Source: Lysobacterales bacterium (GTDB taxonomy: Bacteria > Pseudomonadota > Gammaproteobacteria > Xanthomonadales > Rhodanobacteraceae). Taken from it: 64,000 nucleotides of DNA. Below are positions 17,541 through 31,350 of this stretch, piece after piece. The notes under the pieces were generated by a model, which was not told where the DNA came from, made no database searches, and saw nothing but the letters and a program-made list of their open reading frames with translations. The translations under genes and the position numbers were made by a program. How positions within the stretch are numbered: the first letter of the stretch is position 1; each line of letters begins with the position of its first letter. The stretch lies in the NCBI GenBank assembly GCA_016721015.1, contig JADKJL010000003.1, forward strand, positions 310,001 through 374,000, read 5' to 3'.

Positions 17541-19229
17541 ATGTCTGAGAGCAGCAACCGGCCCTGGCTGGCCCATTATCCGAAGGGCGTCCCGGCCGAA
17601 ATCGATCTCGACGAGTTCCCGTCGATCGTGGCCCTGCTCGACAATTGTTTCGACAAGTTCCGACATCGGCCAGCCTATACCAACATGGGCAAAACGATCA
17701 GCTACGGCGAGCTCGATGACCTGAGCCAGCAGTTTGCCAGTTTTCTCGTGCATGACCTCAAGCTCGTCAAGGGCGACCGCATCGCGATGATGATGCCGAA
17801 CGTGTTGCAATATCCGGTCGCCATCGCCGGCGCATTGCGCGCTGGCCTGACCGTGGTCAATACCAATCCGATGTACACCGCGCGCGAGCTCAAGCATCAG
17901 CTCGAGGATTCGGGCGCCAAGGCGATCGTTGTGCTCGACAACTTTGCGCATACCGTGGCCAGCGTCTTGGGGCAGACCCAACCGATGCAAGTGATCACGA
18001 CCGGCTTGGGCGACATGCTCGGATTCCCCAAGGCCATGATCACCAACTTTGTCGTGCGCCATGTGAAAAAGTTGGTGCCTGCCTTTTCGATAGAAGGAGC
18101 GATCCGATTCAATGACGCCTTGCGCCGCGGCCAGGGAAAGAAGACGCAGAAAGCGGATATTTCAGCTGGCGACATTGCCTTCCTGCAGTACACCGGCGGC
18201 ACCACTGGTGTAGCCAAAGGCGCCATGCTGACCCATCGCAACCTGATCGCCAACATGCAGCAAGCCAGCGCCTGGATCGGCACCGGCATGCGCGAAGGCG
18301 AAGAGGTCATCATAACGGCTCTGCCGCTTTATCACATTTTTGCCTTGACCGCGAACTGCCTGACTTTCATGAAGCTTGGCGGGCACAATCACCTGATCAC
18401 GAATCCGCGTGACATGCCCGGTTTCGTGGCCGAACTTGGGCGCATCCGCTACACCGGAATCACTGGCGTGAACACGCTCTTCAACGGCCTGCTGAATACC
18501 CCGGGTTTCGACAAGCTCGATTTCTCGAGCCTGCGCATGACCCTTGGCGGCGGCATGGCTGTCCAGCGCGCGGTTGCCGAACGCTGGAAAAAGGTCACCG
18601 GCTGCACCCTTTCGGAAGCCTATGGACTCACCGAAACATCACCCGCGGTTTGCATCAATCCGCTCGACCTTGCCGAATACAACGGCTCGATCGGTCTACC
18701 GGTTTCTTCGACCGAGGTTTGTATCCAGACCGATGAAGGCCAGCCATTGCCGGTCGGCGAAATAGGCGAACTGTGTGTGCGCGGCCCCCAGGTCATGAAG
18801 GGCTACTGGAACCGTCCCGAAGAGACCGCCAAGATCATCGATGCCAATGGCTGGTTGCATACCGGCGACATTGCGCGGATGGACGAGAAGGGCTTCTTCT
18901 ACATCGTCGATCGAAAGAAGGACATGATCCTGGTGTCCGGCTTCAACGTCTACCCAAACGAGATCGAAGATGTCGTCGCCTTGATGCCGGGCGTTCTGGA
19001 AGTCGCCGCAATCGGCGTGCCCGATGACAAATCAGGCGAGGCGGTCAAGCTCGTGATCGTCAGGAAGGATCCCGCCCTGACCGAAGCCGCCGTGCGCGCA
19101 CATTGTCGCGCCGAGTTGACCGGATACAAGCAACCGCGCCATATCGAATTTCGCGATTCGCTGCCGAAATCGAATGTCGGCAAGATCCTGCGCCGCGAAT
19201 TGCGTGACGCCGAGGTCAAGCGTGACTGA
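17541..19229 (+). CDS. fadD: Long-chain fatty acid-CoA ligase (FadD/RpfB type)
   Basis: A 562-residue AMP-forming ligase that activates long-chain fatty acids to acyl-CoA at the inner membrane. Seen: ATP/AMP signature YTGGTTGVAKGA, AYGLTETSPAV, the hinge YIVDRKKDMILVSGFNVYP and the C-terminal catalytic Lys in LPKSNVGKILRRELR. AAGGGAG precedes the ATG. In Xanthomonas the orthologue RpfB lies directly upstream of rpfF and takes part in DSF signal turnover. Here the next gene is a PilZ protein on the opposite strand, with a one-base gap between the two stops, and no rpfF follows. Confidence 0.95.
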   Translation: MSESSNRPWLAHYPKGVPAEIDLDEFPSIVALLDNCFDKFRHRPAYTNMGKTISYGELDDLSQQFASFLVHDLKLVKGDRIAMMMPNVLQYPVAIAGALRAGLTVVNTNPMYTARELKHQLEDSGAKAIVVLDNFAHTVASVLGQTQPMQVITTGLGDMLGFPKAMITNFVVRHVKKLVPAFSIEGAIRFNDALRRGQGKKTQKADISAGDIAFLQYTGGTTGVAKGAMLTHRNLIANMQQASAWIGTGMREGEEVIITALPLYHIFALTANCLTFMKLGGHNHLITNPRDMPGFVAELGRIRYTGITGVNTLFNGLLNTPGFDKLDFSSLRMTLGGGMAVQRAVAERWKKVTGCTLSEAYGLTETSPAVCINPLDLAEYNGSIGLPVSSTEVCIQTDEGQPLPVGEIGELCVRGPQVMKGYWNRPEETAKIIDANGWLHTGDIARMDEKGFFYIVDRKKDMILVSGFNVYPNEIEDVVALMPGVLEVAAIGVPDDKSGEAVKLVIVRKDPALTEAAVRAHCRAELTGYKQPRHIEFRDSLPKSNVGKILRRELRDAEVKRD

Positions 19230-19230
19230 A

Positions 19231-19593
19231 TCAATCGTTCTCGGTGGAGACGCCGGGACGATCGAGGTGATCGGCATAGTGACCGAGCAGACCCCACAAG
19301 GCATGCTCCTTGTCCGCGGGGATGCTGGTATAGGCCAGCCCGACACAATCGGCAGTGAGTCGGGCCACGATCGCTTCGAGGTGGATATGCAGATCGTCAC
19401 CGACTAGCAGATCAAGCACGCAGCGCTCGCCCGCACCCGCACACCACTCCTCCGGACGACGCGCAAGCAAGCCGGTTGCCGAGATATTCTCGACCTCGGT
19501 GATCCACGATAACGGCCCCATGCTGATCAATACGATCGAGCGTATCGACATTCGGGCGTGACGCAGATACTGTCCCGAACCATCAAATTCCAT
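19231..19593 (-). CDS. PilZ-domain protein
   Basis: A 120-residue single-domain protein that looks like a c-di-GMP receptor of the PilZ family. Evidence: an Arg-rich start (LRHARMSIRS), a following strand pair and the NISATG form of the D/NxSxxG motif, then LTADCVGLAYTSI. The RxxxR half of the binding signature is not perfectly clear, so ligand binding is uncertain. GAGGGGGATGA precedes the ATG at 19593. It is downstream of rpfG on the same strand after a 280-base gap, and its stop almost abuts that of the acyl-CoA ligase, in the place where rpfF and rpfC would be expected. Confidence 0.75.
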   Translation of the reverse strand: MEFDGSGQYLRHARMSIRSIVLISMGPLSWITEVENISATGLLARRPEEWCAGAGERCVLDLLVGDDLHIHLEAIVARLTADCVGLAYTSIPADKEHALWGLLGHYADHLDRPGVSTEND

Positions 19594-19873
19594 TCATCCC
19601 CCTCTTTCACAGCCTGCCGGACTTTACCCGACCGGCCAGCGTATCGCCTCAACCGGCAATGCCCGAAAGGCGACCAGGAACAAACCCCGGCCTTGCATCA
19701 GGCGGGATCGTGACATCGATACCCATTTTCCAAGCACGATCCGGGCCAACAGGGTAAAAATCTCCGCGCCACTCAACCGGTTGAGCACCCTTTTCGATTC
19801 CACGGAGCTCGGCGATTCGCGGCAACGCGAGGGTTCCTCGTCGGCCACAGAAAATACAGGTTCGTGGCCCCGC

Positions 19874-20926
19874 TCAGAATCCGGCCGGCGAATTCAAGAG
19901 CTTTTCATCCCGGATGGCCCTGACCTTTTCCTCATTGGCGAGCAACACCTGGACGCCTGCATGATCAAAGAGGACGCCGGCATGCTGCTGCAGGTAAGCG
20001 AACGCATCCTCGATGGTCCAGACCCGCTTGTACGGCCTTTCCGAGGTCAGCGCGTCGAACACATCGGCTATCGCGGCGATGCGTGAAAACAGCGGGATCT
20101 GCTCGCCCTTGAGCCCATCGGGATAACCACTTCCATCGAGGCGTTCATGATGGCGCAAGGCAATCTGTGCACCGGCCTGGACGATCGGACTGCGACTGTC
20201 GCGCAGAATTTCGTAACCGATCAGGGAATGCTTGCGCATGACGGCCATTTCCTCATCGCTCAGCGCGCCTGCCTTGAGCAGCACAGAATCCGGAATGCCG
20301 ATCTTTCCGATGTCATGCAAGGGCGCCGCACGCACGAGCAGGCGCACCTGATCTTCGCCAATCTGAAGGCCTTGGGCGATCAATTCGCAATAGCGCGCCA
20401 TGCGCACAAGGTGGGCGCTGGCGCCATAGTCCCGGTATTCGATGGCCTTGGCCAAGCGAAACAGGATTTCCGTCTCGCGCTGCTCGATCTCCTGCAGGCC
20501 CTCGGCCAGTTTCAGCTCAAGCACGCGGGCGTGATCCTTGACCGCCTCACCCTGGCGACGCATCTGCAGCAGGTTCCTGCAGCGCGAGCGCAGCTCGCGC
20601 GGACGAACCGGCTTGACCAGGAAATCGGTGACGCCGGCATCAAGCGCCGCCTGACGCACGGGCTCGTCTCCGACCACGCTGATCAGGATGATCGGAATAT
20701 CGCGCCGGGATGTGGGGCGGCGGAATCGCCGGGTGAACTCGAGCCCATCCATTTCCGGCATGCGGTAATCGAGCAGAAGCAGATCAGTCGGGTTGGAGTC
20801 GGACCAGTGCAAGGCATCGACCGGATTGCCGAATTCGGAGACCCGGATGACCGGCCCGACGCCCTCGACGATGTGGCGAAGCATCGTTCGTGCGGAAGGT
20901 TGGTCATCGACAATCATCACATTCAT
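19874..20926 (-). CDS. rpfG: RpfG-type response regulator, REC plus HD-GYP
   Basis: A 350-residue two-domain protein. The receiver has the acidic pair in IVDDQ, phospho-acceptor Asp53 in LLLDYRMPEMDG and the Lys in LVKPV. After a helical linker comes an HD-GYP phosphodiesterase with HDIGKIG and HHERLDGSGYPDGLKG, so the metal and GYP residues are intact and c-di-GMP hydrolysis is expected. I chose ATG at 20926 with GGAG eight bases upstream. Its place beside lysS-prfB matches rpfG of Xanthomonas and Xylella. There the cognate sensor kinase RpfC is adjacent; no such gene is near, so its phosphodonor is unknown. Confidence 0.88.
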   Translation of the reverse strand: MNVMIVDDQPSARTMLRHIVEGVGPVIRVSEFGNPVDALHWSDSNPTDLLLLDYRMPEMDGLEFTRRFRRPTSRRDIPIILISVVGDEPVRQAALDAGVTDFLVKPVRPRELRSRCRNLLQMRRQGEAVKDHARVLELKLAEGLQEIEQRETEILFRLAKAIEYRDYGASAHLVRMARYCELIAQGLQIGEDQVRLLVRAAPLHDIGKIGIPDSVLLKAGALSDEEMAVMRKHSLIGYEILRDSRSPIVQAGAQIALRHHERLDGSGYPDGLKGEQIPLFSRIAAIADVFDALTSERPYKRVWTIEDAFAYLQQHAGVLFDHAGVQVLLANEEKVRAIRDEKLLNSPAGF

Positions 20927-21150
20927 CGCACTTGCTCCGGCGGATCCAACCACATCAGCTGTCGGTCAGGCGATCCCCATGCCCAGCATGGCGCAAGCAT
21001 GTCGGGGGCTCGCAAAAACCCGAAAAGTCGCTCCCGGATTCACGCCAGAAAGGCTATCACATCCATTGCAACACTCTGGCCCGATTTCGTGACCGCAACG
21101 GGTACGACCGACCGCATCGCGCCGCCGATTTCCGACCCGGGCCAGCGCAC

Positions 21151-22701
21151 TCAGGCCTGCGGGCGCATGTATGGGAACAGCAGGACATCGCGGATCGAGG
21201 CGACATCGGCCAGCAGCATGACGAAGCGATCGATGCCGATGCCCAGCCCGCCGGTGGGCGGCAGGCCATATTCAAGTGCGCGGATGTAGTCGGCATCGAA
21301 ATGCATGGCCTCATCGTCACCGGCGTCCAGTGCGTCGACCTGGGCCTGAAAGCGGGCGGCCTGGTCTTCCGGATCATTGAGCTCGGAAAAGCCGTTGGCG
21401 ATTTCCTTGCCGCCGATGAAGAGCTCGAAGCGGTCGGTCAGACCCGGCTCGGTGTCACTTTCGCGCGCCAGTGGAGAAACTTCGACCGGATGCGCGGTGA
21501 TGAAGGTCGGTTGGACAAGTCTGGCCTCGACGGTCGCTTCGAAGATCTCCAGCAGGAGCTTGCCCCAGCCGTAACCGGGCTTCACGTTGATCTTCAGGCG
21601 CGCACAGTGGGCGGCCATGGTTTCGCGATCGCGCAGATCTGCCCGCTTGATCTCGGCATTGTGCTCAAGCACAGCGTCGTCCATGCGCCAACGGCGGAAT
21701 GCGGGACCCAGATCAATGTCCCTGCCCTCCCAGCTCAGCGCCGTGCGACCGCGTGTGGCCGCTGCGGTTTCACGCAACAGCGCTTCGGTCAGATCCATGA
21801 TCTCGTGGTAACTCGCATAGGCCTGGTACAACTCGAGCATCGTGAATTCGGGGTTATGCCGGGTCGAGACACCCTCGTTGCGGAAATTCCTGTTGATCTC
21901 GTAGACGCGCTCGAAGCCGCCAACTACCAGCCGCTTGAGGTAAAGCTCGGGTGCGACGCGCAGGTAGAGATCAAGACCGAGCGCATTGTGATGGGTCACG
22001 AACGGTCGCGCGGTCGCGCCGCCCGGAATGATGTGCATCATCGGCGTCTCGACTTCCATGAACCGCCGCGGCTCGGATTCGAGCCACTGGCGCATGAAAC
22101 CGATCGCACGCGAACGCAGGGCGAATGCATTGCGTGATTCCGGCGTGACAATCAGATCCACATAGCGCTGGCGATAGCGCTGCTCGATGTCGGCCAGACC
22201 ATGCCACTTGTCCGGCAAGGGTCGCAGCGCCTTGGTCAGCAGGCGCAGGCCATCGACCTTGATCGACAATTCGCCGGTGCGCGTGCGCATCAGTTCACCT
22301 TCGGCACCGACAATGTCGCCGGTGTCCCAACCCTTGAAGGCTTCGTAGGTCTCGGCCAGGGTCGAGCCTTGCAGGAACAACTGGATCTGGCCGCTCATGT
22401 CCTGGATCTGCACGAAGCTGGCCTTGCCCATGATGCGGCGCGCAAGCATTCGGCCGGCGACGCAAACCCGACGCGCGAGTCCGGCCATTGCTTCGGCATT
22501 GAAGACGTCGACATCGGCATACTCAGCCTGCAAGTCGCCGGCAAACGCGTCGATGCGGAAATCATTCGGATAGGCATTGCCCTGCACACGCAACCCGCGC
22601 AGCTTTTCACGTCGCTCGGCAATCAACTTGTTTTCGTCGACCACAACAGGAGCAGCAGGTGATGGCGTCGTCGAGTCGGAAGCGGGGTTGTTGGCCGTCA
22701 T
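21151..22701 (-). CDS. lysS: Lysyl-tRNA synthetase, class II
   Basis: A 516-residue class IIb synthetase that charges tRNA-Lys. It has an N-terminal OB-fold anticodon-binding domain (about 65-180, GKASFVQIQDMSGQIQLFL) and the class II core: motif 2 FERVYEINRNFRNEGVS and motif 3 GLGIGIDRFVMLLAD near the C-terminus. The length is normal. The ATG at 22701 (ANNPASD) is preferred to an upstream TTG. It follows prfB after 45 bases on the same strand, an arrangement shared with E. coli and Xylella. Confidence 0.97.
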   Translation of the reverse strand: MTANNPASDSTTPSPAAPVVVDENKLIAERREKLRGLRVQGNAYPNDFRIDAFAGDLQAEYADVDVFNAEAMAGLARRVCVAGRMLARRIMGKASFVQIQDMSGQIQLFLQGSTLAETYEAFKGWDTGDIVGAEGELMRTRTGELSIKVDGLRLLTKALRPLPDKWHGLADIEQRYRQRYVDLIVTPESRNAFALRSRAIGFMRQWLESEPRRFMEVETPMMHIIPGGATARPFVTHHNALGLDLYLRVAPELYLKRLVVGGFERVYEINRNFRNEGVSTRHNPEFTMLELYQAYASYHEIMDLTEALLRETAAATRGRTALSWEGRDIDLGPAFRRWRMDDAVLEHNAEIKRADLRDRETMAAHCARLKINVKPGYGWGKLLLEIFEATVEARLVQPTFITAHPVEVSPLARESDTEPGLTDRFELFIGGKEIANGFSELNDPEDQAARFQAQVDALDAGDDEAMHFDADYIRALEYGLPPTGGLGIGIDRFVMLLADVASIRDVLLFPYMRPQA

Positions 22702-22746
22702 GGTCAAATCCAGAAATAGTTGCAGCGATGGGTTGGCGCAGGCGGA

Positions 22747-23872
<1,126 letters not shown>

Positions 23873-23938
23873 GATTATGCTGCGGTGCAAGGTGGGTCGC
23901 GAAGAATAGCAAATCCGTGCTCCTTGGGGCCGCTTCGG

Positions 23939-24248
23939 TCAGGCCACAGCGTGGACTTCTCCACGTCCGGCACGTTGGCGCAAGTCTGCCCGATAGCGTC
24001 GACTGCACGGAACGGTCGCTGCATCCTTCATGTGAAGGCACGCATCACCGGTACCCAGCGGTTCGATTGATGCGATGCGGTCGAGATTGACGATGAAGCT
24101 GCGATGCACGCGCATGAACTGGCGCGCATTCAGCCGATCCTCGATGCTCGCGATCGTGCTGCGCAGCGGATAGTCACGCCCATTGACGCGCAGATTGACG
24201 TAGTTGCCCGATGCTTGCAGCCACTCGATGTCGGCAGCAATTTGGAGA
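23939..24248 (-). pseudogene. C-terminal remnant of a LytTR regulator (RpfD position)
   Basis: From about 24248 to a TGA at 23941-23939 the minus strand reads IAADIEWLQASGNYVNLRV...YPLRSTIASIEDRLN...FMRVHRSFIVNLDRI and on to CSRRYRADLR. That is almost a whole LytTR DNA-binding domain (the IEWLQASGNYV and RVHRSFIVN blocks are diagnostic). No start codon or upstream sensor part precedes it: similarity stops at about 24250, where an oppositely oriented acyltransferase fragment begins. In Xanthomonas a LytTR protein, RpfD, is encoded in this part of the cluster, so I infer a truncated rpfD-like gene. Confidence 0.75.
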
Positions 24249-24251
24249 TTG

Positions 24252-24575
24252 ACTCAGTGGTCATCGATCGTCGCCGTCCTCGGATTCGCCGGCTCGGTCG
24301 CCCCAGGCGACAGCCGCGCTTTGCGCTACCTGACCCAGGCGGTATTTCCGATCTACCTCCTTCATCAGACTGCGATCATCGTGTTTGCGCACCATCTCAA
24401 AGCGCTCGACCTGCCGCCTGTCATCGAGGCGCTGTTGTTGATCCTGGCTACGTTCGCCGTGTGTTTCGCCGGCTTTGAAATGATCCGCCGCGTCCGCTGG
24501 CTGCGCCCCTTGTTCGGCCTGCGCCCGGAACAACCCCGGCTACGCCGCGATCCGGTTCAAGCAGGCGCGACATGA
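24252..24575 (+). pseudogene. C-terminal remnant of an acyltransferase-3 family protein
   Basis: An open frame running to 24575 reads WSSIVAVLGFAGS, then RALRYLTQAVFPIYLLHQT, and two more hydrophobic helices ending RVRWLRPLFGLRP. FPIYLLHQT is the conserved C-terminal signature of acyltransferase-3 (OpgC-like) integral membrane enzymes, whose full length is about 350-400 residues; only the last 100 or so remain. The 5' part is missing and the sequence abuts the LytTR remnant, so the two look joined by a deletion. The 3' end overlaps the recJ stop by 19 bases. Confidence 0.72.
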
Positions 24576-26290
24576 CGCAGGATCAGTTGCAGCGACTCGC
24601 ACCCATTCCATTCGTTGACATCGAGCTGGTAGGCCGCGCGAAATGCGGCTGGTGGGGTAGCACCTGGCTCGGCATTGAACAACATGGCATCGACCGCGCT
24701 GGCTTGCTCGCCGAAACGCAACTTGAGCTTCCAGTGTTTCGAGCCCACCAAGCGCCAGGATTCAAGCTCAAAGCTATTCTCGAAAACAGGTTCAGCGAAG
24801 CCCTGCCCCCACGGCCCGGCGAAGCGCAACTCGCGGGCAAGATCGAGGCTGAAGTCAGCCCCCTCCAATTCGCCATCGGTCATCAGAATCGGCTCGAACA
24901 GATCGGCCGCCGCACGCTCACCCACCACGGCATCGAACTCGGCAGCGAATTCGCCGATCGATGCCTGATCCAGAGTCAGTCCTGCGGCCATCGCGTGACC
25001 ACCAAATCGCAAGATCAGGCCGGGCTTGCGTGCATCTACTTCCGCCAACATGTCGCGCACATGGATGCCACGAATCGAGCGCGCCGAGGCGCGTACTTCA
25101 GCACTGCCATCGCCGGCGGGAGCACAGGCGATGACCGGACGATGCAGGCGATCCTTGAGCCGTGAAGCGACCAGCCCGACCACACCGGGATGCCATTCCT
25201 CCTCGAACAAGGTGAGGCCAAAAGGCAGCGGCTGGCGGTCATGGGTGACGATCCAGCGCGACACCGCCGCCTCTGCCTGCTCGATCATGCTGGCCTGCAA
25301 TTCGCGGCGTTCGGCATTGATGGCCGAAAGCCGGTCGGCGAGATCCCGGGCGTGCGCGGGATCATCGGTGAGCAGACATTCGATACCGAGCGCCATGTCT
25401 TCCAGACGGCCTGCCGCATTGATCCGAGGAGCCACGGCGAAACCCAGGTCACTCGGCACAAGCTTGCTCGGATCACGGCCCGAAACACGCACCAGGGCGA
25501 GGATTCCGGCACAGGCGCGCTGCGCACGGATGCGTTTCAAGCCGGCCTCGACCAGTACGCGGTTATTGAAATCCAGTGGCACGAGATCGGCCACGGTTCC
25601 GAGCGCGACGAGATCGAGCAAGTCGCCCAGATCAGGTTCGACACGCCCATCCGCCGCGAACCAGCCGCCTTCGCGCAGATGCGCACGCAGCGCAACGAGG
25701 ATGCAGAACATGACGCCGACGCCAGCCAGCGCCTTGCTTGGAAAGGCATCACCATCAAGATTCGGATTGACGATCGCATTCGCGGCCGGCAACTCCGATC
25801 CGGGCAGATGATGGTCGGTGACCAGGACATCGATGCCGCGGGCGCGCGCCGCAGCGACTCCGGCGATGCTGGCAACACCGTTGTCGACGGTGACAATCAA
25901 CTCCGGCGCCGGATCGATCAGGGTGGCGACCAGCGCCGTGGTCAGACCATAACCGTGCAGTTGCCGGTTCGGCACGCGGTAGCCGACCCGCAGCGCTCCG
26001 AGCAGGCGCAAGCCGCGCACCGCAACCGCGGTGCCGGTGGCCCCATCGGCATCGTAGTCGCCAACGATGACGATGCGCCGACCCTCGCGAATTGCCGATG
26101 CGAGCAAGATGCAGGCCGCGTCGATGCCACCCAGCGCGGCCGGACTGGCCATCGCGGCGAGGCGATGCTCGATCTGCTGGAAGCTACTGATGCCGCGCGC
26201 GGCATAGACCCGGCGCAGAACCGGATGCATCGCCTGCGGCCAATCGCCGTTGGTGTCCACGAGTGGACGACGCTGGATTCGGGTCGACAT
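24557..26290 (-). CDS. recJ: Single-stranded-DNA exonuclease RecJ
   Basis: A 577-residue 5'-3' single-strand exonuclease used in RecF-pathway recombination and mismatch repair. DHH-family motifs are visible: the Mn-binding VGDYDADGATG (motif I), VTVDNGV (II), VTDHHLPG (III, the DHH itself) and the DHHA1 block later with RFGGHAMAAGLTL. Length is normal. ATG at 26290 overlaps the stop of the upstream gene as TGATG, so it is coupled to rpfE in the carA-to-recJ gene string. Confidence 0.96.
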   Translation of the reverse strand: MSTRIQRRPLVDTNGDWPQAMHPVLRRVYAARGISSFQQIEHRLAAMASPAALGGIDAACILLASAIREGRRIVIVGDYDADGATGTAVAVRGLRLLGALRVGYRVPNRQLHGYGLTTALVATLIDPAPELIVTVDNGVASIAGVAAARARGIDVLVTDHHLPGSELPAANAIVNPNLDGDAFPSKALAGVGVMFCILVALRAHLREGGWFAADGRVEPDLGDLLDLVALGTVADLVPLDFNNRVLVEAGLKRIRAQRACAGILALVRVSGRDPSKLVPSDLGFAVAPRINAAGRLEDMALGIECLLTDDPAHARDLADRLSAINAERRELQASMIEQAEAAVSRWIVTHDRQPLPFGLTLFEEEWHPGVVGLVASRLKDRLHRPVIACAPAGDGSAEVRASARSIRGIHVRDMLAEVDARKPGLILRFGGHAMAAGLTLDQASIGEFAAEFDAVVGERAAADLFEPILMTDGELEGADFSLDLARELRFAGPWGQGFAEPVFENSFELESWRLVGSKHWKLKLRFGEQASAVDAMLFNAEPGATPPAAFRAAYQLDVNEWNGCESLQLILRHVAPA

Positions 26291-27255
26291 CACCTGCGCA
26301 GTTCGCGCGGACGGCGCCAGAATCGATAGCGATGCGTGCTGCGGTAGCGAAAGCGCTCACCCGTCGCGAACAGCAATTCGACCATGTCGAACACGCCACG
26401 GCGCAAGGCCCGATCGAGCGGCTGCAAACCGGATTGTTCGAGCGCATCACCGCGCAGTTCGCCCAGATCGACCAGATCGACCAGCCAGGCAGCAGCGGCA
26501 TCCTGCGCCTGTGTTTCGTAGACGCCATCACTTGCCGGCACTACCACGGGAATTCCGGCCAGCGCTGCCAGCCCGCGAATTTCCAGGCCATGGCTGACAA
26601 CCCGCGTGAGCGGGCTGCGCACCCAGTCAGGCAATACGCCCGCACCCCAGAACCACAGACTGTTGACGCTGACCGCACCACGCGCGGCACGTCGTTCATT
26701 GACCGGATGGTTGTGCAGGATGATCTGCGACTCGTTGAACAACTGCCGCCAGCGTTTGCCCGAGGCGCCCGCTGGCAGATGCAGTTTGAGGTCATCACCG
26801 ATGGCCTCGTCGGGCGATGCGCAGCGGGGCAAGTCACCACCGGGCTGGGCACGCAGATACCAACGATCGGGCAAGCGCGCATCAAACTCGAAACCGGCAT
26901 CGCCGAACAGCGGCTGCAGCGCTTTGGCAATCTCGGCGCATTCGGACGCGGTCAATCCGAGCTGACCACAGGCCAGCATGCGCGCCGTGGTCATGTCGGC
27001 GCGGACATGGGCGGGATCCGCACGCAGCCAGGCCGAGCCTGCGGCATCGCCAAAATCAACCTGGCGGCTCAGCGCCGCCGCCGGCAGATGACTGCCGCTG
27101 AACTCGAACAGTTCGCGGATCGCATGCTCGATTCCGGCGGGTCGGGATTCGAGCCGGTCGCCGCGCGCAAGCCAGTGACTCAGTGTTCCACTGGCAACCG
27201 TCACCGAAGCGACGCATCGCTTCCATTCCGGCAGCAACACACAGGCGCGGCTCAT
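26290..27255 (-). CDS. rpfE: RpfE-type protein (phosphoglycerate-mutase-like)
   Basis: A 321-residue cytoplasmic protein. The sequence DARLPDRWYLRAQP, LHLPAGASGKRWRQLFNESQIILHNHPVNERR and NSLWFWGAGVLP is the pattern of RpfE and related proteins that databases often call phosphoglycerate-mutase-like. I do not see the serine/metal set needed for the classic mutase reaction, so its activity is unknown. The position between recJ and greA is that of rpfE in Xanthomonas, where it is named for its place in the pathogenicity-factor cluster. ATG at 27255 sits in the TGA region of greA. Confidence 0.78.
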   Translation of the reverse strand: MSRACVLLPEWKRCVASVTVASGTLSHWLARGDRLESRPAGIEHAIRELFEFSGSHLPAAALSRQVDFGDAAGSAWLRADPAHVRADMTTARMLACGQLGLTASECAEIAKALQPLFGDAGFEFDARLPDRWYLRAQPGGDLPRCASPDEAIGDDLKLHLPAGASGKRWRQLFNESQIILHNHPVNERRAARGAVSVNSLWFWGAGVLPDWVRSPLTRVVSHGLEIRGLAALAGIPVVVPASDGVYETQAQDAAAAWLVDLVDLGELRGDALEQSGLQPLDRALRRGVFDMVELLFATGERFRYRSTHRYRFWRRPRELRR

Positions 27256-27260
27256 CGCGA

Positions 27261-27736
27261 TCAATCGAGATAGCGGACGCTGAGGATCTCGTAGTTGCGT
27301 GTGCCGTTCGGTGCCTGGAACTCGAAACTGTCGCCTTCGTTCTTGCCGATCAGCGCGCGCGCGAACGGCGACATCACCGAGATCAGCTTGTGCTTGATGT
27401 CGGCTTCCATGTCGCCGACGATCTGATAGGTCACTTGCTCGCCGCTGTCCTCGTCGGCCAGATCGACAATCGCGCCAAACACGATCTTCTTGCCGGCATT
27501 GAGCTTGGAGACATCGATCACGTCGGCGTAACTCAAACCCGCTTCAAGTTCCTTGATGCGACCTTCGGTGAAGCCCTGCATCTCACGCGCGGCGTGGTAC
27601 TCGGCGTTTTCCTTGAGATCGCCATGGGCGCGCGCTTCGGCGATCGCCTGGATGATGCGCGGGCGATCCTCGGACTTGAGACGATCCAGCTCGGCGCGCA
27701 AACGAATGGCGCCCTTGTGTGTCATTGGAGCTCGGT

Positions 27737-27740
<4 letters not shown>
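27261..27740 (-). CDS. greA: Transcription elongation factor GreA
   Basis: A 159-residue factor that enters the RNA polymerase secondary channel and promotes transcript cleavage in backtracked complexes. The N-terminal coiled coil carries the GDLKENAEYHAAREMQ tip, with its acidic pair, and is followed by the C-terminal FKBP-like domain (ISVMSPFARALIGKNEGD). Length is standard. The start ATG overlaps the carB stop (ATGA), and the gene leads directly into rpfE. Confidence 0.97.
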
Positions 27741-30947
<3,207 letters not shown>

Positions 30948-30964
<17 letters not shown>

Positions 30965-31346
30965 CAGGCTTGCCCTTGTCCAGAGGTTTTTGTTCGGGGA
31001 ACAGCGGATCGGCTGGTGCGATCTCGAGCATGACCTTGCGAATCGTGCTGCGCGGAATGGCCAATTCGATCGAACCGTTGTCGGCGCCGAGCTTCACATT
31101 CAGGCTGACCTTCGTGTAACGCAGCAAGGTGCCCCGTCGCGTGGTGTCGTTGGTCGTCTGGATGACGAGATCGCTGCCGATCTTGCTCTCCAGCGAGGTG
31201 TACTCGACTTCGCGCAAGCTGAGCTGCGCCGCCTTGGCATTGGTCGTCTTTTCGCTCGTGGCCGGCTTGGCGGCCTGTAGGTTGGCAACGAGCAAGGTGG
31301 TGAACAAAGCCAGCATGAGCCTGGGAATCAGATTTGAACCATTCAT
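30948..31346 (-). CDS. Exported small protein encoded between carA and carB
   Basis: A 132-residue protein. The N-terminus has a signal peptide (LIPRLMLALFTTLLVANLQAA, cleavage near LQA-AK). The mature part has a Lys/Ala-rich lead, a strand-rich centre (IGSDLVIQTTNDTTRRGTLL...VSLNVKL, then IELAIPRSTIRKVML) and a Lys/Pro-rich tail. The central pattern reminds me of small SH3/LSm-like barrels, an inference only. It starts four bases after the carA stop and overlaps the carB start by 17 bases, so it is translated with both. I know the position is occupied in other Lysobacterales but not what the protein does. Confidence 0.8.
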
Positions 31347-31350
31347 GTGA

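Noticed and set aside
19624..19848. 74-codon minus-strand frame between PilZ and rpfG
   Set aside because: No family resemblance and no ribosome-binding site; also checked for rpfF or rpfC scraps here and found none.
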